Shown here one piece after another: positions 19,218 through 28,930 of a DNA stretch of 64,000 nucleotides. Each line of letters opens with the position of its first letter. Position 1 is the first letter of the stretch. Source of the stretch: Serratia surfactantfaciens (GTDB taxonomy: Bacteria > Pseudomonadota > Gammaproteobacteria > Enterobacterales > Enterobacteriaceae); NCBI RefSeq assembly GCF_001642805.2, contig NZ_CP016948.1, positions 2,418,001 to 2,482,000 of the forward strand, read 5' to 3'. The notes beneath the pieces are model-generated. The model did no database searches, was not told the DNA's origin, and saw only the letters and a list, made by a program, of their open reading frames with translations. The translations under genes were made by a program, and so were the position numbers.

Positions 19218-19239
19218 AGGGGGCAGCGCCCTGCCCCCT
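19218..19239 (-). terminator. Hairpin after cheW
   Basis: AGGGGGCAG, a 4-base loop and CTGCCCCCT form a 9-bp perfect stem 12 bases after the cheW stop on the minus strand. There is no T-run after it, so it is a weak or factor-dependent terminator candidate for the motAB-cheAW transcript. Confidence 0.5.
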
Positions 19240-19250
19240 TGGGTCTTGAA

Positions 19251-19751
19251 TCAGACGCTTTTCGCCACGCTGTCGACCAGCGACATCTCTTCGCTGCTCA
19301 GCAGCTTTTCGATATCCACCAGGATCAACATGCGCTCGCCCAGCGAACCGAGGCCGGTGAGGTATTCGGTCGCCAGCGTCACCGCAAACTCCGGTGCCGG
19401 GCGGATCTGATCGGCGGTCAGCGACAGCACGTCGGAAACGCCGTCGACCACGATGCCCACCACGCGCTGGCCAAAGTTCAGCACGATCACCACGGTGTTC
19501 TCATCGTAAGACACGCTCTGCTGCGAGAACTTCACCCGCAGATCGATGATCGGCACGATCACGCCGCGCAGGTTAGTAACGCCCTTGATGAACGCCGGGG
19601 TGTTGGCGATGCGGGTTACCTGATCGTAGCCGCGAATTTCCTGCACCTTGAGGATATCGATGCCGTACTCCTCGTTGCCCAGGGTAAAAATCAGAAACTC
19701 TTGCCCTACCGTTTCGCCAGCCAATTTGCTGACGGCTGCCAATCCTGCCAT
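19251..19751 (-). CDS. cheW: Chemotaxis coupling protein CheW
   Basis: CheW links chemoreceptors to the kinase CheA. The start at 19751 ([13 protein letters not shown]) has AAAGGTGA at good spacing and gives 166 aa (E. coli 167); an ATG nine bases upstream is less well placed. Conserved features are [36 protein letters not shown] and [15 protein letters not shown]. It lies between cheA and the receptor genes. Confidence 0.97.
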   Translation of the reverse strand: MAGLAAVSKLAGETVGQEFLIFTLGNEEYGIDILKVQEIRGYDQVTRIANTPAFIKGVTNLRGVIVPIIDLRVKFSQQSVSYDENTVVIVLNFGQRVVGIVVDGVSDVLSLTADQIRPAPEFAVTLATEYLTGLGSLGERMLILVDIEKLLSSEEMSLVDSVAKSV

Positions 19752-19783
19752 ATCATTCACCTTTTAAATCAATAAACTCATTA

Positions 19784-21805
19784 TTATGCGGCGGCGTCCG
19801 TCAGACGCTTTTCACGGTTCAAGGTTTGCAACGCCGAGACATCGACGATCAATGCCACGCTGCCGTCGCCCAAAATGGTCGCGGCGGAGATGCCCGGCAC
19901 TTTGCGGTAGTTGCTTTCCAGATTCTTCACCACCACCTGATGCTGGCCGATCAGCTGATCCACCAGCAACGCATAGCGGCGGCCGGCGCTTTGCAGGATA
20001 ACGACGATGCCCTGCGTGGCGTCGGTTTTGGCGCCTTCCACTTCGAACACCCGATACAGCTCCACCAGCGGCAGGTATTCGCCGCGCACCTGCAGCACGC
20101 GTTCGCCGCCGGCCAACGGATGCAGGTCTTCCGCCTGCGGCTGCAGCGACTCCATCACCGCGTTCAGCGGCAGGATAAAGACTTCGTCGTTCACCTTAAC
20201 CGACATGCCGTCGAGAATCGCCAGCGTCAGCGGCAGCAGGATGCGGATGGTGGTGCCTTTGCAGGCCTGCGAGCGGATCTCGACGTGACCGCCCATCTCC
20301 TGAATGTTCCGTTTCACCACGTCCATGCCGACGCCGCGGCCAGAAACGTCGGTCACCTGTTCGGCGGTGGAGAAGCCCGGCGCAAAGATCAGCATGCCGA
20401 CCTCTTCGTCGCTCATGCTGTCGCTGACCGCCAGCCCTTGCGACGCGGCCTTGGCGAGAATTTTTTCGCGGTTCAGCCCGGCGCCGTCGTCGATGACCTC
20501 AATGCAGATGTTGCCGCCCTGATGTTCGGCAGACAGCACCAGATTGCCCACCGCCGACTTGCCGGCGGCGACGCGGGTGGCCGGCTCTTCGATGCCGTGA
20601 TCGAGGCTGTTGCGCACCAGGTGCGTCAGCGGATCGATAATGCGTTCGATCAGGCTCTTGTCCAGTTCGGTGGAACTGCCCTGCAGCGTCAGCTCCACCT
20701 GTTTGTTCAGCTTGCCGGCCAGATCGCGCACCAGACGCGGATAGCGGCTGAAGACATATTCCATCGGCATCATGCGGATCGACATCACCGACTCCTGCAG
20801 ATCGCGCGCGTTACGCTCCAGCTGGCTCATGCTGTTCAGCAGGTCGCCGTGGTTCACCGGATCCAGCGTGCCGGAGCGTTGCGCCAGCATCGACTGGGTG
20901 ATCACCAGCTCGCCCACCAGGTTGATCAGTTGATCCACCTTTTCCACCGCTACGCGAATGCTGGTGGACTCGCTCGCCTTGGCGCGCGCTTTCGGCGCTT
21001 CCGCCTGCGCGGCGGCCGGTTTGGCGGCAGGCGGCGCGGCGTTCGCAACCGGCGCAGGCGCGGGCTCTGGCGTAACGACCGCCTCCGGCGAGTTCGCTGC
21101 CGCGACGACCGGCGCACTCTGCGTCGGCGTCGAGAAGCTGATTTGTTCCGGTTCCAGCACGAAGCACAGCACGGCGCTGATGTCGTCCTCGCTGGCGGAG
21201 GTGAGCAACGTTACGTCCAGACTGTGCTCCGTCTGATGAGGGTCTTTAACCTCGCCGAGGTTGCCCAGCTCTTCCAACATCAACGGGATTTCACTGGCTT
21301 TCAGCCCGTTCAGGCTGATGCGCATACCGCCTTCGATCGCCGCCGGCGCGGCCGCTGGCTGCACAACGGGCTGCTGAACGACCGGCTGAGCCGCGGGCGC
21401 CTCCTGCTGCTGTTGCGCTTCCAACGCCAGCTGACGCAGCGCCTGGCAAATGTATTCAAAGCTTTCAGCGTCAGGCTGTTGCGAGGTCTTATAGGCGTCC
21501 AGTTGCTCCTGCATAATGTCTTTGGTTTCCAGAAACAGGTTGATAATCTCGGTACTCAGGCTCATTTCTTGGCGCCTTGCACCGTCCAGCAGGTTCTCCA
21601 GCAGGTGGGTGGTTTCCTGCAGCACCGAAAAACCAAAGGTCGCCGCCCCGCCCTTGATCGAATGCGCCGCGCGGAAGATGGCGTTCAACGGCTCGATATC
21701 GGGGGCCAGCGGATCCAGCTCCAGCAGGTGTTGCTCCATGTCGGCCAGCAACTCGTCCGCCTCATCAAAGAAGGTCTGATAAAAATCGCTAATGTCCATG
21801 CTCAC
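19784..21805 (-). CDS. cheA: Chemotaxis histidine kinase CheA
   Basis: CheA autophosphorylates and passes phosphate to CheY and CheB. The 673 aa compare with 654 in E. coli. The domains run P1 with the phosphorylated His ([16 protein letters not shown]), P2 (about 155-225), a proline/alanine-rich linker slightly longer than in E. coli, P3 dimerisation ([20 protein letters not shown]), P4 ATPase ([37 protein letters not shown]) and P5 CheW-like. Its start overlaps the motB stop by four bases. Confidence 0.98.
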   Translation of the reverse strand: MSMDISDFYQTFFDEADELLADMEQHLLELDPLAPDIEPLNAIFRAAHSIKGGAATFGFSVLQETTHLLENLLDGARRQEMSLSTEIINLFLETKDIMQEQLDAYKTSQQPDAESFEYICQALRQLALEAQQQQEAPAAQPVVQQPVVQPAAAPAAIEGGMRISLNGLKASEIPLMLEELGNLGEVKDPHQTEHSLDVTLLTSASEDDISAVLCFVLEPEQISFSTPTQSAPVVAAANSPEAVVTPEPAPAPVANAAPPAAKPAAAQAEAPKARAKASESTSIRVAVEKVDQLINLVGELVITQSMLAQRSGTLDPVNHGDLLNSMSQLERNARDLQESVMSIRMMPMEYVFSRYPRLVRDLAGKLNKQVELTLQGSSTELDKSLIERIIDPLTHLVRNSLDHGIEEPATRVAAGKSAVGNLVLSAEHQGGNICIEVIDDGAGLNREKILAKAASQGLAVSDSMSDEEVGMLIFAPGFSTAEQVTDVSGRGVGMDVVKRNIQEMGGHVEIRSQACKGTTIRILLPLTLAILDGMSVKVNDEVFILPLNAVMESLQPQAEDLHPLAGGERVLQVRGEYLPLVELYRVFEVEGAKTDATQGIVVILQSAGRRYALLVDQLIGQHQVVVKNLESNYRKVPGISAATILGDGSVALIVDVSALQTLNREKRLTDAAA

Positions 21806-22878
21806 GGGGTCACCTCTGGCTGTGAGTCGCGGTTAGTCGGTGCGGGCGCGGCTGCCGGCTGTTCCGGCGTTTGACCGGCCGTGGCTAGCGCCGGGGATGC
21901 CTGCAATTGACCGGCGGGATCCGCCGCCGACAGCGGCGTTGGATCGGTCGGCGTTGCCGCCTGGGGTTCCGGCGTTTGGCTGGCCGGCGCAGTCGCCGAC
22001 GGCGCCAGCTGCTTCAGGCTGTCCGGCTGGGCGATATCCACCGCGTTGCCTTCAGCATTTTCGTGTTCGATGCCTTCTTGCGTTTGCTTATTCAGCACCA
22101 GCACGGTGATGCGACGGTTGATCGCGTCATCGGCGCCGTGCTGTTTCAGGCTCATGGTGGCCGCCATGCCCACCACTCGCAGCACCTTGCCTTCCGCCAG
22201 ACCGCCGGCGATCAGCTCGCGTCGGGAGGCGTTGGCGCGATCGGCCGACAGTTCCCAGTTGCTGTAGCCGCGCTCCCCGGTGGCGTAAGGAATATCATCG
22301 GTGTGGCCGGACAGGCTGATCTTGTTCGGCAGGTCGTTCAGAATCGGGGCTATCGCCCGCAGAATATCGCGCATGTAGCTCTCGACCTGCGCGCTACCGG
22401 TTTTGAACATCGGCCGATTCTGGCTATCGATAATCTGGATGCGCAGCCCCTCGTCCATCATGTTGATCAGCAGATGCGGACGCAGCGCCTTCAGGCGCGG
22501 ATCGGACTCAATCAGTTCATCCAGCTTTTCGCGCAGCTTGTTCAGCCGCAGCTCTTCGGCGCGCTTGTCCGGCGAATCGACCTGTTTTTTCACCAGGCCG
22601 TGCTGTTGCGTCGGATCGTCGCCGCCGCCCGGAATCGGACTGCTTTCGGAACTGCTCTTGTCGCCGCTGGTCAGGGCAACCTTGAGCGGCGTGCGGAAGT
22701 ATTCGGCGATTTGCGTCAGCTCCTGCGGGCTGGCGATCGCCAGCAGCCACATCACCAGGAAGAATGCCATCATCGCCGTCATAAAGTCGGCATAGGCAAT
22801 CTTCCAGGAGCCGCCGTGATGGGCGGCATGATGCGACTTGCGCTTTCTGACCAGGACGACCGGGTGATTCTGTTTCAT
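21802..22878 (-). CDS. motB: Flagellar stator protein MotB
   Basis: MotB anchors the stator to peptidoglycan and forms the proton channel with MotA. At 358 aa it is longer than E. coli MotB (308). The single N-terminal membrane helix carries the proton-carrying Asp ([20 protein letters not shown]). An OmpA-type peptidoglycan-binding domain follows ([40 protein letters not shown]). The extra length is a C-terminal tail rich in Pro, Ala, Gln and Thr. It overlaps motA and cheA by four bases each. Confidence 0.97.
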   Translation of the reverse strand: MKQNHPVVLVRKRKSHHAAHHGGSWKIAYADFMTAMMAFFLVMWLLAIASPQELTQIAEYFRTPLKVALTSGDKSSSESSPIPGGGDDPTQQHGLVKKQVDSPDKRAEELRLNKLREKLDELIESDPRLKALRPHLLINMMDEGLRIQIIDSQNRPMFKTGSAQVESYMRDILRAIAPILNDLPNKISLSGHTDDIPYATGERGYSNWELSADRANASRRELIAGGLAEGKVLRVVGMAATMSLKQHGADDAINRRITVLVLNKQTQEGIEHENAEGNAVDIAQPDSLKQLAPSATAPASQTPEPQAATPTDPTPLSAADPAGQLQASPALATAGQTPEQPAAAPAPTNRDSQPEVTP

Positions 22879-23771
22879 GCTTCTTCTTCTTCCGTCGCCT
22901 GCTGTGCCGGCGCTTTCACGCGGCGCACATGTTCTTCCAGCTCAACGAAAGAAGGACGTTCGGTGGTATACAGCGTTTTACGGCCGAACTCGACCGCGAT
23001 CTGCGGGGCATAACCGTTCAGGCTCGACAGCAGCGTGACCTTGATGCACTGCATCATCTTGACGTTTTCGGCGCTCTTCTGGCGCAGCAGCGTGGCCAGC
23101 GGCGAGATAAAGCCGTAGGCCAACAGAATGCCGAGGAAAGTACCGACCATGGCGTTGGCGATCAGCGCCCCCAGTTCAGCGGCCGGACGGTCAGCCGAAG
23201 CCAGTGCGTGCACTACCCCCATCACTGCCGCGACGATACCGAACGCAGGCAAGGAATCGCCCACCATCGCCAGGCTGCCGGCGGGCACTTCGCTTTCCTG
23301 CTCGTAGGTTTCGATCTCTTCGTCCATCAGCGCTTCGATCTCGAACGCATTCATATTGCCGCTCACCATCAGCCGTAAATAGTCGGTAATGAACTCCACC
23401 AGGGTGTTATCGGCAAGGATGCGCGGATAATTAGAGAAAATTTCACTTTCTTGCGGATTATCGATATCGAACTCGAGCGACAGCATGCCCTGCTGACGCG
23501 ATTTGGCCAGCAGGCGGAACAGCAGCGCCATCAGATCCATGTACAGATCTTTGTTGTATTTGGAGCGCCGCATCAGGCGTGGCAACGCGCGCAGCGTGGC
23601 CTTGATCGCCTTGCCGTTGTTGCCGACGATGAAAGCGCCGACGCCCGCCCCGCCGATGATCAGAAATTCAGCCGGCTGATATAACGCGCCGAGATGACCG
23701 CCCACGATCAGGTAGCCGCCAAACACCGCACCCAATACCACGAGATAACCCAAAATAACTAGCACACGCAT
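22875..23771 (-). CDS. motA: Flagellar stator protein MotA
   Basis: MotA is the multi-pass stator subunit that pushes on FliG. The 298 aa compare with 295 in E. coli. It has four membrane segments. The conserved proline region is seen in [20 protein letters not shown] and the last segment in [20 protein letters not shown]. The cytoplasmic loop contains [20 protein letters not shown]. It heads motAB-cheAW and lies about 140 bases after flhC. No clear FliA promoter was found upstream. Confidence 0.98.
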   Translation of the reverse strand: MRVLVILGYLVVLGAVFGGYLIVGGHLGALYQPAEFLIIGGAGVGAFIVGNNGKAIKATLRALPRLMRRSKYNKDLYMDLMALLFRLLAKSRQQGMLSLEFDIDNPQESEIFSNYPRILADNTLVEFITDYLRLMVSGNMNAFEIEALMDEEIETYEQESEVPAGSLAMVGDSLPAFGIVAAVMGVVHALASADRPAAELGALIANAMVGTFLGILLAYGFISPLATLLRQKSAENVKMMQCIKVTLLSSLNGYAPQIAVEFGRKTLYTTERPSFVELEEHVRRVKAPAQQATEEEEA

Positions 23772-23842
23772 TCCTTAAATTAACAATGTGGATGGAAGGT
23801 GGGGCAAACGCGCCCTGGCCAACAGACCAGGCGGCATGTCTG

Positions 23843-23860
23843 GGGGCGGCATGCCGCCCC
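23843..23860. other. 18-base perfect palindrome between flhC and motA
   Basis: GGGGCGGCATGCCGCCCC is fully self-complementary and stands in the 138-base gap between flhC and motA. There is no adjacent T-run. It could be an attenuating hairpin between the flhDC and motAB-cheAW transcripts, or a protein-binding palindrome. Confidence 0.5.
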
Positions 23861-23909
23861 TGCGTATCACACGTCGGTGTTCATTGCCGAGAGCCGGCAA
23901 CGTGGCGGC

Positions 23910-24494
23910 TCAAATGGCGCGTTTGACCTGCTCGTCCAGCAGTTGAGGAATAATATCGGCCAGTTGCGGCGAAAGTTTACGTCTTTTTACTGCGCGGGAT
24001 GGGGGTTGGCATAAACTGCAGATGAAACCATTCAGCGGCTGGTGCGCATGGGTGATAAATGCGCCGCCGCAGCAGCTGCAGGCGGAGAGTTGCAGCATGC
24101 CGCTGTCGACGAAACGCACCAGCGTCCAGGCGCGCGTCAACGCCAGCAGCGGCGCATCGCCGGCCTGCTGGGGACATTGTTCCAGATAGAGGCGATAAGC
24201 TTTAATCACCGCCTCCACTCCGCTGCACTGCCCACTTTTCATCAGGAACAGGTAAGCGTTGTAAAACATCGAAGAGTGAATATTTTGTTCCCAGGTCATA
24301 AACCAGTCGGTTGAGAACGGCAACATCCCTTTCGGCGGCGGACTGCCGCGCAACTCCTTATAAAGTTTAATCAAGCGCCCGCGGCTGAGCTGGGTCTCGC
24401 TCTCCAGCATCTGCAAACGGGCTCCCAGTGAAATCAGCTCCATCGCGAGCTGAATGTCCTTGGCTTCTTGAACAATACTTTTCTCAACCATCAT
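23910..24494 (-). CDS. flhC: Flagellar master regulator subunit FlhC
   Basis: FlhC forms FlhD4C2, the activator of class 2 flagellar promoters. The 194 aa compare with 192 in E. coli. The zinc-binding cysteines are intact ([35 protein letters not shown]), as is [20 protein letters not shown]. The ATG at 24494 overlaps the flhD stop (ATGA). A second ATG at 24491 ([10 protein letters not shown]) is equally possible. Confidence 0.98.
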   Translation of the reverse strand: MMVEKSIVQEAKDIQLAMELISLGARLQMLESETQLSRGRLIKLYKELRGSPPPKGMLPFSTDWFMTWEQNIHSSMFYNAYLFLMKSGQCSGVEAVIKAYRLYLEQCPQQAGDAPLLALTRAWTLVRFVDSGMLQLSACSCCGGAFITHAHQPLNGFICSLCQPPSRAVKRRKLSPQLADIIPQLLDEQVKRAI

Positions 24495-24844
24495 CAGGCT
24501 CTTTTCTTCGTCGGGCTAGCGTCTTTACTCGATAGCTCTTGCAGTAAATGGCTTGATAGCAAAATGCCGGTATGGATTTGTTGCAGATCGTCGACGCGCG
24601 ACTCTTTGGTCAGGCGTTCGATGGTCTGGTGATCGTTAAAGCGGAAGTGGCAAACCAGCTGGTTGGTCTCAGCCAGTTTAACCATTTGCGGCAAAGTCAG
24701 CTGCGCCAACGCGTCAGCCATGGTTTCATCGATACCAAGGCGGAACATCGCGGACGCTTTTTCATCGTTGATCAAACGTTGTGCTAAAAGTAAATATGAC
24801 AAATTGATGTCATAAATATGCTTAAGTAATTCAGACGTACCCAT
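24494..24844 (-). CDS. flhD: Flagellar master regulator subunit FlhD
   Basis: FlhD partners FlhC at class 2 promoters. The start at 24844 ([20 protein letters not shown]) gives 116 aa, the E. coli length, with GGGAT/GGGGA upstream; an ATG at 24853 has no room for a ribosome site. Conserved parts include [17 protein letters not shown] and [14 protein letters not shown]. Expression is probably controlled by the CRP site and RcsAB box found upstream. Confidence 0.98.
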   Translation of the reverse strand: MGTSELLKHIYDINLSYLLLAQRLINDEKASAMFRLGIDETMADALAQLTLPQMVKLAETNQLVCHFRFNDHQTIERLTKESRVDDLQQIHTGILLSSHLLQELSSKDASPTKKRA

Positions 24845-25088
24845 ATTCCCCATCCCGACAGACTATGTTTAAAAACATACGCTGGGTGATAAATTTTATC
24901 GCCCGTGACCTGGGTTTTTTCCCAAAGTTGGCAAATTAATCTCTCAAAAACGACCGCTATAACTTTCGCCAATCGCTAAATTCGACCACTGTTCAGTATT
25001 TGCTACGAGCGTAAACCTACGTGTATGGATGTACAGCATTTTGCTTCGATAGTGTTTAGCCACCATGAAACTATTTTTACAAATTTAA

Positions 25089-25102
25089 TAAGATTATTCC
25101 TA
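25089..25102 (-). promoter_or_regulatory. RcsAB box in the flhD leader
   Basis: On the minus strand the 14 bases TAGGAATAATCTTA match the RcsAB box; the E. coli flhDC box, as I recall it, is TAGGAAAAATCTTA. In E. coli this box lies just after the flhDC transcription start and mediates repression by the Rcs envelope-stress system. Here it is about 245 bases before the flhD start codon. Confidence 0.8.
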
Positions 25103-25105
25103 AAG

Positions 25106-25141
25106 CAACGCAACTCTACCCCCGAACCATTAGCACACACA
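25106..25141 (-). promoter_or_regulatory. Inferred flhD promoter
   Basis: A TAGAGT -10-like element (25113-25118) would place the start of transcription near 25106. It would then be a few bases before the RcsAB box and about 72 bases from the centre of the CRP site, as in E. coli. The -35 region (near 25136-25141, TGTGTG) is poor, as expected for a CRP-dependent promoter. It implies an untranslated leader of about 260 bases. Confidence 0.55.
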
Positions 25142-25170
25142 ATGTAAGTGAGAGGCAATTTTAAATACAA

Positions 25171-25186
25171 TGTGACATAGATCACA
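25171..25186. promoter_or_regulatory. CRP binding site upstream of flhD
   Basis: TGTGA-CATAGA-TCACA is a perfect match to both CRP half-sites with the correct 6-base spacer. It lies about 335 bases before flhD and about 72 from the inferred transcription start, the same geometry as the CRP activation site of E. coli flhDC. It explains catabolite control of motility. Confidence 0.88.
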
Positions 25187-26201
25187 AAAATAAAAAATAT
25201 TTAAGCCAAATACGACTAAATGCGCACGTTTATTGACCTCGTTTTCGCTCACAAAATAGCCATAGGTAAAAAAACGTCTTAAAAACAATGTTTATAAGCC
25301 AAAAAATTATCTTTTTTAGATCAATTCGAACAAAAGCATCACCAAACCAAAATAACAGAACAAAAATCTGTATATAGGCGACAAACTCAGTATAAATAAC
25401 CAATTACGTTGCTAAAAAATATCCAAGATGAAAAATAACCAACGTAAACTATAAGGTTATTACCTTTCAGATTTGACTTAAGCCCCTCGCTTCGGGCTGC
25501 TCTAATTTTCAACATAAGGTGATTAGGGCTTATCAATGATTCGCTGACGTTGTGAACAAGCCAACAGACGTAACGATATGTTTCCGTATTAGCCTGACGC
25601 AAGAATGCCATTTTTACGTTAAAAAGTGCCAGAACGACATATCGGCAGCGCATCGTAAAACTTTAATGCTTTTTTATTTCTTTTTTGTCGCCGCTTTAAT
25701 TATCACGCAGAACTGTGAATTATTAAAATCCCCCGCGCGCCCATCACTTCACTGCAATAAAATAAAACGCAGTTTTGTTTTTCTCCTCAAAACCCTCAGG
25801 CCAATGAGACGACGTTTCAGCGCGAGCGGCAACGCCAAAAGCCGGACAACGCCGTAGCGGTCTTGCTAAAAAAGGAAGAAATCCCCTTCCCAGGACGAAA
25901 ACGCGCTACCGCGCCTCTACACGCCGCCGCAACCCTACGGTTTCATCCCCTCCCCGTGCAGCCTCACCTGAGACTTTCCCTAATTCTCCATTTATCAGCA
26001 GGATGAGATTGCTGACAGCGCACCGGCATATTATGATTTAGCAACGCTCCGCCTCAGGCGGTGTCTCAATTATTACCCAGTGCAATTTATCTACTTGAAA
26101 TGATTTTTGTCAGGTCGTACATCGCTGCCTCGACGGCATCGCCGAGAGTCGCTGATGTGTTATTCACCCGGCTTTAACTATTAACAGGCTATATTTTAAT
26201 C

Positions 26202-26417
26202 ATGACCGATACGCTCGAATATCTGCTGACATTCCGTAAATGCTCCTCTTTGGACAGCCTGGAGAAGGTGTACGACAAACTGAACTACTCCATTGAAAAT
26301 GATACAGAAATGAGCAATATGTACCGCGCTGCAGACCACCGTCGCGCCGAACTGGTTGCAGGTAAATTGTTCGATCTGGGCAAAGTGCCGAAAACGCTGT
26401 GGGCGCAGGTGCTTTAA
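26202..26417 (+). CDS. cnu: Hha-family nucleoid modulator, Cnu/YdgT-like
   Basis: Cnu/YdgT and Hha are small proteins without their own DNA-binding domain that join H-NS or StpA to silence genes. The 71 aa match Cnu closely: a start like [20 protein letters not shown], then [10 protein letters not shown] and [20 protein letters not shown], with an end at [10 protein letters not shown]. The variant [11 protein letters not shown] favours Cnu over Hha (SAADHRLAELT). It is divergent from flhD across the long AT-rich region. A role at that region is possible but only inferred. Confidence 0.88.
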   Translation: MTDTLEYLLTFRKCSSLDSLEKVYDKLNYSIENDTEMSNMYRAADHRRAELVAGKLFDLGKVPKTLWAQVL

Positions 26418-26614
26418 TTCAGTGGAATTACGTGCGGCAACGGTTTTATCTTTTATTGCTATATAACCGGGCAAACTCAGCTTTTATTGCCGCGCGTGAT
26501 GCGAAACACATTTATTACGCCCGCCAGGTTCTACCCTTTATCCGAGCGTAGCATTTTCTCTAAGGCCACCGACGCGGCAGCCTGAAACACGACGGATACA
26601 ACAAGGAGTGGGAT

Positions 26615-27034
26615 ATGGGGTATCAAAACGTTCTGGTCACCGTCGCCGTCGCGCCTGACAGTCACCGCCTGGTGGAAAAGGCCGTCTCCATCGTCCGTCC
26701 CTATGGCGGCAACATCACGCTGCTCAGCACCCTCGCCAATCCGGAAATGTACAATAACTTCGCCGGGCCGATGCTCGGCGATTTGCGCACGCTGATGGAG
26801 GAAGAAACCCGGTTGTTTATGGAGGAACTGCGCCAACGCGCGGATTATCCGATCGCCGATACGCTGATCGTACACGGCGAGTTGGGCGACAGCCTGGCAT
26901 TCGCCAGCCGCCGTCGGCCGTTCGACCTGCTGCTCTGCGGCAATCATCGCGACGGCATGATGAACAAAGTCTCCTGTTCCGCCGCCCGCTTCATCAACAT
27001 CAGCCATATCGACGTGTTGATCGTGCCGCTCTAA
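26615..27034 (+). CDS. uspC: Universal stress protein UspC
   Basis: UspC is a small cytoplasmic stress protein linked to motility and osmotic responses. The 139 aa align with E. coli UspC: MGYQNVLVTVAVAPDSHRLV, PEMYNNFAGPMLGDLR, DLLLCGNHRDGMMNKVSCSA and HIDVLIVPL. AAGGAG precedes the start. In E. coli uspC also lies next to flhDC, which supports the name. The 197 bases between it and the Cnu-like gene contain no gene. Confidence 0.92.
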   Translation: MGYQNVLVTVAVAPDSHRLVEKAVSIVRPYGGNITLLSTLANPEMYNNFAGPMLGDLRTLMEEETRLFMEELRQRADYPIADTLIVHGELGDSLAFASRRRPFDLLLCGNHRDGMMNKVSCSAARFINISHIDVLIVPL

Positions 27035-27118
27035 CGCTAAGCACATTCGGTAACGTTGCCTTGCCGCCCCTGGACTAGGCTTAACCAACCTGTCTGTCGC
27101 AACGCAAAGGAGCTTTCG

Positions 27119-28150
27119 ATGTCCCCTTCTCAACAGAACCGTCGCTTCCTGCTGGCCTCGCGCCCGCACGGGGAACCGACGGCGGCAAACTTCCGTCTCG
27201 ACACGGTTGCCACGCCGCAACCCGGCGTCGGCCAGCTGTTGCTGCGCACCGTTTATCTGTCATTGGATCCTTATATGCGCGGCCGCATGAGCGATGCCCC
27301 CTCCTATGCGCCGCCGGTGGAGATCGGCCAGGTGATGGTCGGCGGAACGGTATCGCGCGTGGCCTCCTCACAGCATCCCGATTTCAAGGTCGGCGATTGG
27401 GTGTTGGGCTATGACGGTTGGCAGGATTACGCGCTGTCCGACGGCAGCGGCCTGCGCAATCTCGGCCCGCACCTGGCGCACCCTTCCCGCCTGCTCGGCG
27501 TGCTGGGCATGCCGGGCTTCACCGCTTATATGGGATTACTCGACATCGGCCAACCCCAGGCGGGCGAAACGCTGGTGGTAGCCGCCGCCAGCGGTGCGGT
27601 CGGCTCGGTGGTCGGCCAAATCGGCAAGCTGAAAGGCTGCCGCGTGGTCGGCGTTGCCGGCGGCGCGGAAAAATGCCGCTATGTGGTGGAAGAATTGGGT
27701 TTTGACGCCTGTATCGATCACCGTGCCCCCGACTTTGCCGAACAGCTGGCCGCCGCCTGCCCACAGGGTATCGACATCTATTATGAAAACGTCGGCGGCG
27801 CGGTATTCGACGCCGTGCTGCCGCTATTGAACACCAAAGCGCGCATTCCAGTCTGCGGCATCATCGCCCATTACAATGCCACCGGATTACCCGCCGGGCC
27901 GGACCGTTTGCCGTTGCTGGAGGGGCTGATTCTGCGTAAACGCATCCGCATGCAGGGCTTTATCATCTTCGATGACTACGGCTCACGCTTTGATGAATTC
28001 CTGCAACAGATGAGCGGTTGGGTCGAGCAGGGGAAAATCAAGTTCCGCGAGGACATCGTCGACGGCCTGGAGCAGGCGCCCCAGGCGTTTATCGGTCTGC
28101 TGCAAGGCAAAAACTTCGGCAAACTGGTGATTCGCGTCGCCGACGAATAA
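27119..28150 (+). CDS. Zinc-independent NADP-dependent oxidoreductase (CurA/leukotriene B4 dehydrogenase-like)
   Basis: This is a medium-chain dehydrogenase/reductase that probably reduces alkenal or enone double bonds with NADPH. The start at 27119 follows AAAGGAG and gives 343 aa; an upstream in-frame start has no family similarity. The N-terminus has RRFLLASRPHGEPT and VYLSLDPYMRGRMSD, family hallmarks. The nucleotide-binding loop is AASGAVGSVVGQIGKLKGCR, with IDIYYENVGGAVFDAVLPLL after it and IRMQGFIIFDDY near the end. Zinc ligands are absent. The substrate is unknown. A terminator follows. Confidence 0.9.
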   Translation: MSPSQQNRRFLLASRPHGEPTAANFRLDTVATPQPGVGQLLLRTVYLSLDPYMRGRMSDAPSYAPPVEIGQVMVGGTVSRVASSQHPDFKVGDWVLGYDGWQDYALSDGSGLRNLGPHLAHPSRLLGVLGMPGFTAYMGLLDIGQPQAGETLVVAAASGAVGSVVGQIGKLKGCRVVGVAGGAEKCRYVVEELGFDACIDHRAPDFAEQLAAACPQGIDIYYENVGGAVFDAVLPLLNTKARIPVCGIIAHYNATGLPAGPDRLPLLEGLILRKRIRMQGFIIFDDYGSRFDEFLQQMSGWVEQGKIKFREDIVDGLEQAPQAFIGLLQGKNFGKLVIRVADE

Positions 28151-28159
28151 CCCGCAGCT

Positions 28160-28187
28160 GGGCGTGGTGCGCCACGCCCCCTTCTTT
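28160..28187. terminator. Terminator between the oxidoreductase gene and pcp
   Basis: GGGCGTGG, TGCG and CCACGCCC form an 8-bp perfect stem followed by CCTTCTTT on the plus strand. It fills the 35-base gap between two convergent genes and may serve both. Confidence 0.75.
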
Positions 28188-28836
28188 AATGTACGGCGCC
28201 GTCGCCGAATCGCACATCTTCCTCAACCATCAACGTGACCTCTACGATAGTGCGCACAGCCTCAACCATCGTCGCCAACGCCATGCTCGGCTTGCCCGGA
28301 TGCGCCGCCGCCAGCTCATGACTGTACGGGATATGCACGAACCCGGCGCTGACCGCCGGGCAATGCGTCTGCAGATAGTGGCGCAAACCGTAAAAAATAT
28401 GGTTGCAGTTATAGGTGCCCGCCGTGTAAGAAACCGCCGCCGGGATCCCCTGCCGGCGCAGTTGCTGTACCGCAGCCTTGACGGGCAACGTGCTGAAGTA
28501 GCCCACCGGGCCGCCGGCGACCACCGGCATATCAATCGGCTGTTTGCCGGCATTATCGGGGATGCGGGCATCGATCAGATTGATGGCCACCCGCTCCAGG
28601 GATATTTCGGCCCGGCCGCCGGCCAGGCCCAGACAGATCACCGCCAGCGGCTGCAATTCCTCAATCGCCGCGATTAGCCGCTGATTGGCTTCACCCAGCA
28701 CGCAAGGCAATTCACGCACTATGATCTCCGCGCCGCCGCTTCGCTCACCGGCCAACGCCTGCGCGACCTGCCAGGAAGGATTTACCGCATCGCCATCGAA
28801 CGGCTCAATACCGGTTACCAACACTTTGTTCATCAT
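28186..28836 (-). CDS. pcp: Pyrrolidone-carboxylate peptidase
   Basis: This cysteine peptidase removes N-terminal pyroglutamate from peptides in the cytoplasm. The 216 aa show the family motifs: VLVTGIEPFDGDAVNPSWQV at the N-terminus, ICLGLAGGRAEISLERVAIN with the catalytic Glu, YTAGTYNCNHIFYGLRHYL with the catalytic Cys, and AGFVHIPYSHE with the catalytic His. It is divergent from a LysR gene across 94 bases, which suggests control by that regulator. Confidence 0.95.
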   Translation of the reverse strand: MMNKVLVTGIEPFDGDAVNPSWQVAQALAGERSGGAEIIVRELPCVLGEANQRLIAAIEELQPLAVICLGLAGGRAEISLERVAINLIDARIPDNAGKQPIDMPVVAGGPVGYFSTLPVKAAVQQLRRQGIPAAVSYTAGTYNCNHIFYGLRHYLQTHCPAVSAGFVHIPYSHELAAAHPGKPSMALATMVEAVRTIVEVTLMVEEDVRFGDGAVH

Positions 28837-28930
28837 TTCCCCTGCTTGAAGGCTAAATTCGTGTGCTACCAGCCTAGTGAACGCAGTATGATTCTGGAAA
28901 TGGATTATCTATATATAGAGTATTCATAAA

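Larger units (their letters stand above)
24845..26201. promoter_or_regulatory. Long AT-rich control region between flhD and the Cnu-like gene
   Basis: This stretch of about 1.36 kb holds no gene I can support. It is rich in A and T, unlike its neighbours. Nearest flhD it contains the RcsAB box, the presumed promoter and the CRP site (listed separately). Farther out there is a small double hairpin (25455-25498), and CCGCC TCA GGCGG near 26050-26062. Short open frames here (for example 25387-25653 minus) have no recognisable protein features. Confidence 0.7.

Noticed and set aside
23772..23909. Expected FliA promoter in front of motA
   Set aside because: No TAAAG...GCCGATAA match could be found on the minus strand in the gap; only the 18-base palindrome stands out.
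25387..25653. 88-codon minus-strand frame in the flhD upstream region
   Set aside because: No ribosome site and no recognisable domain; it spans the two small hairpins. It looks like a chance frame over a possible repeat.
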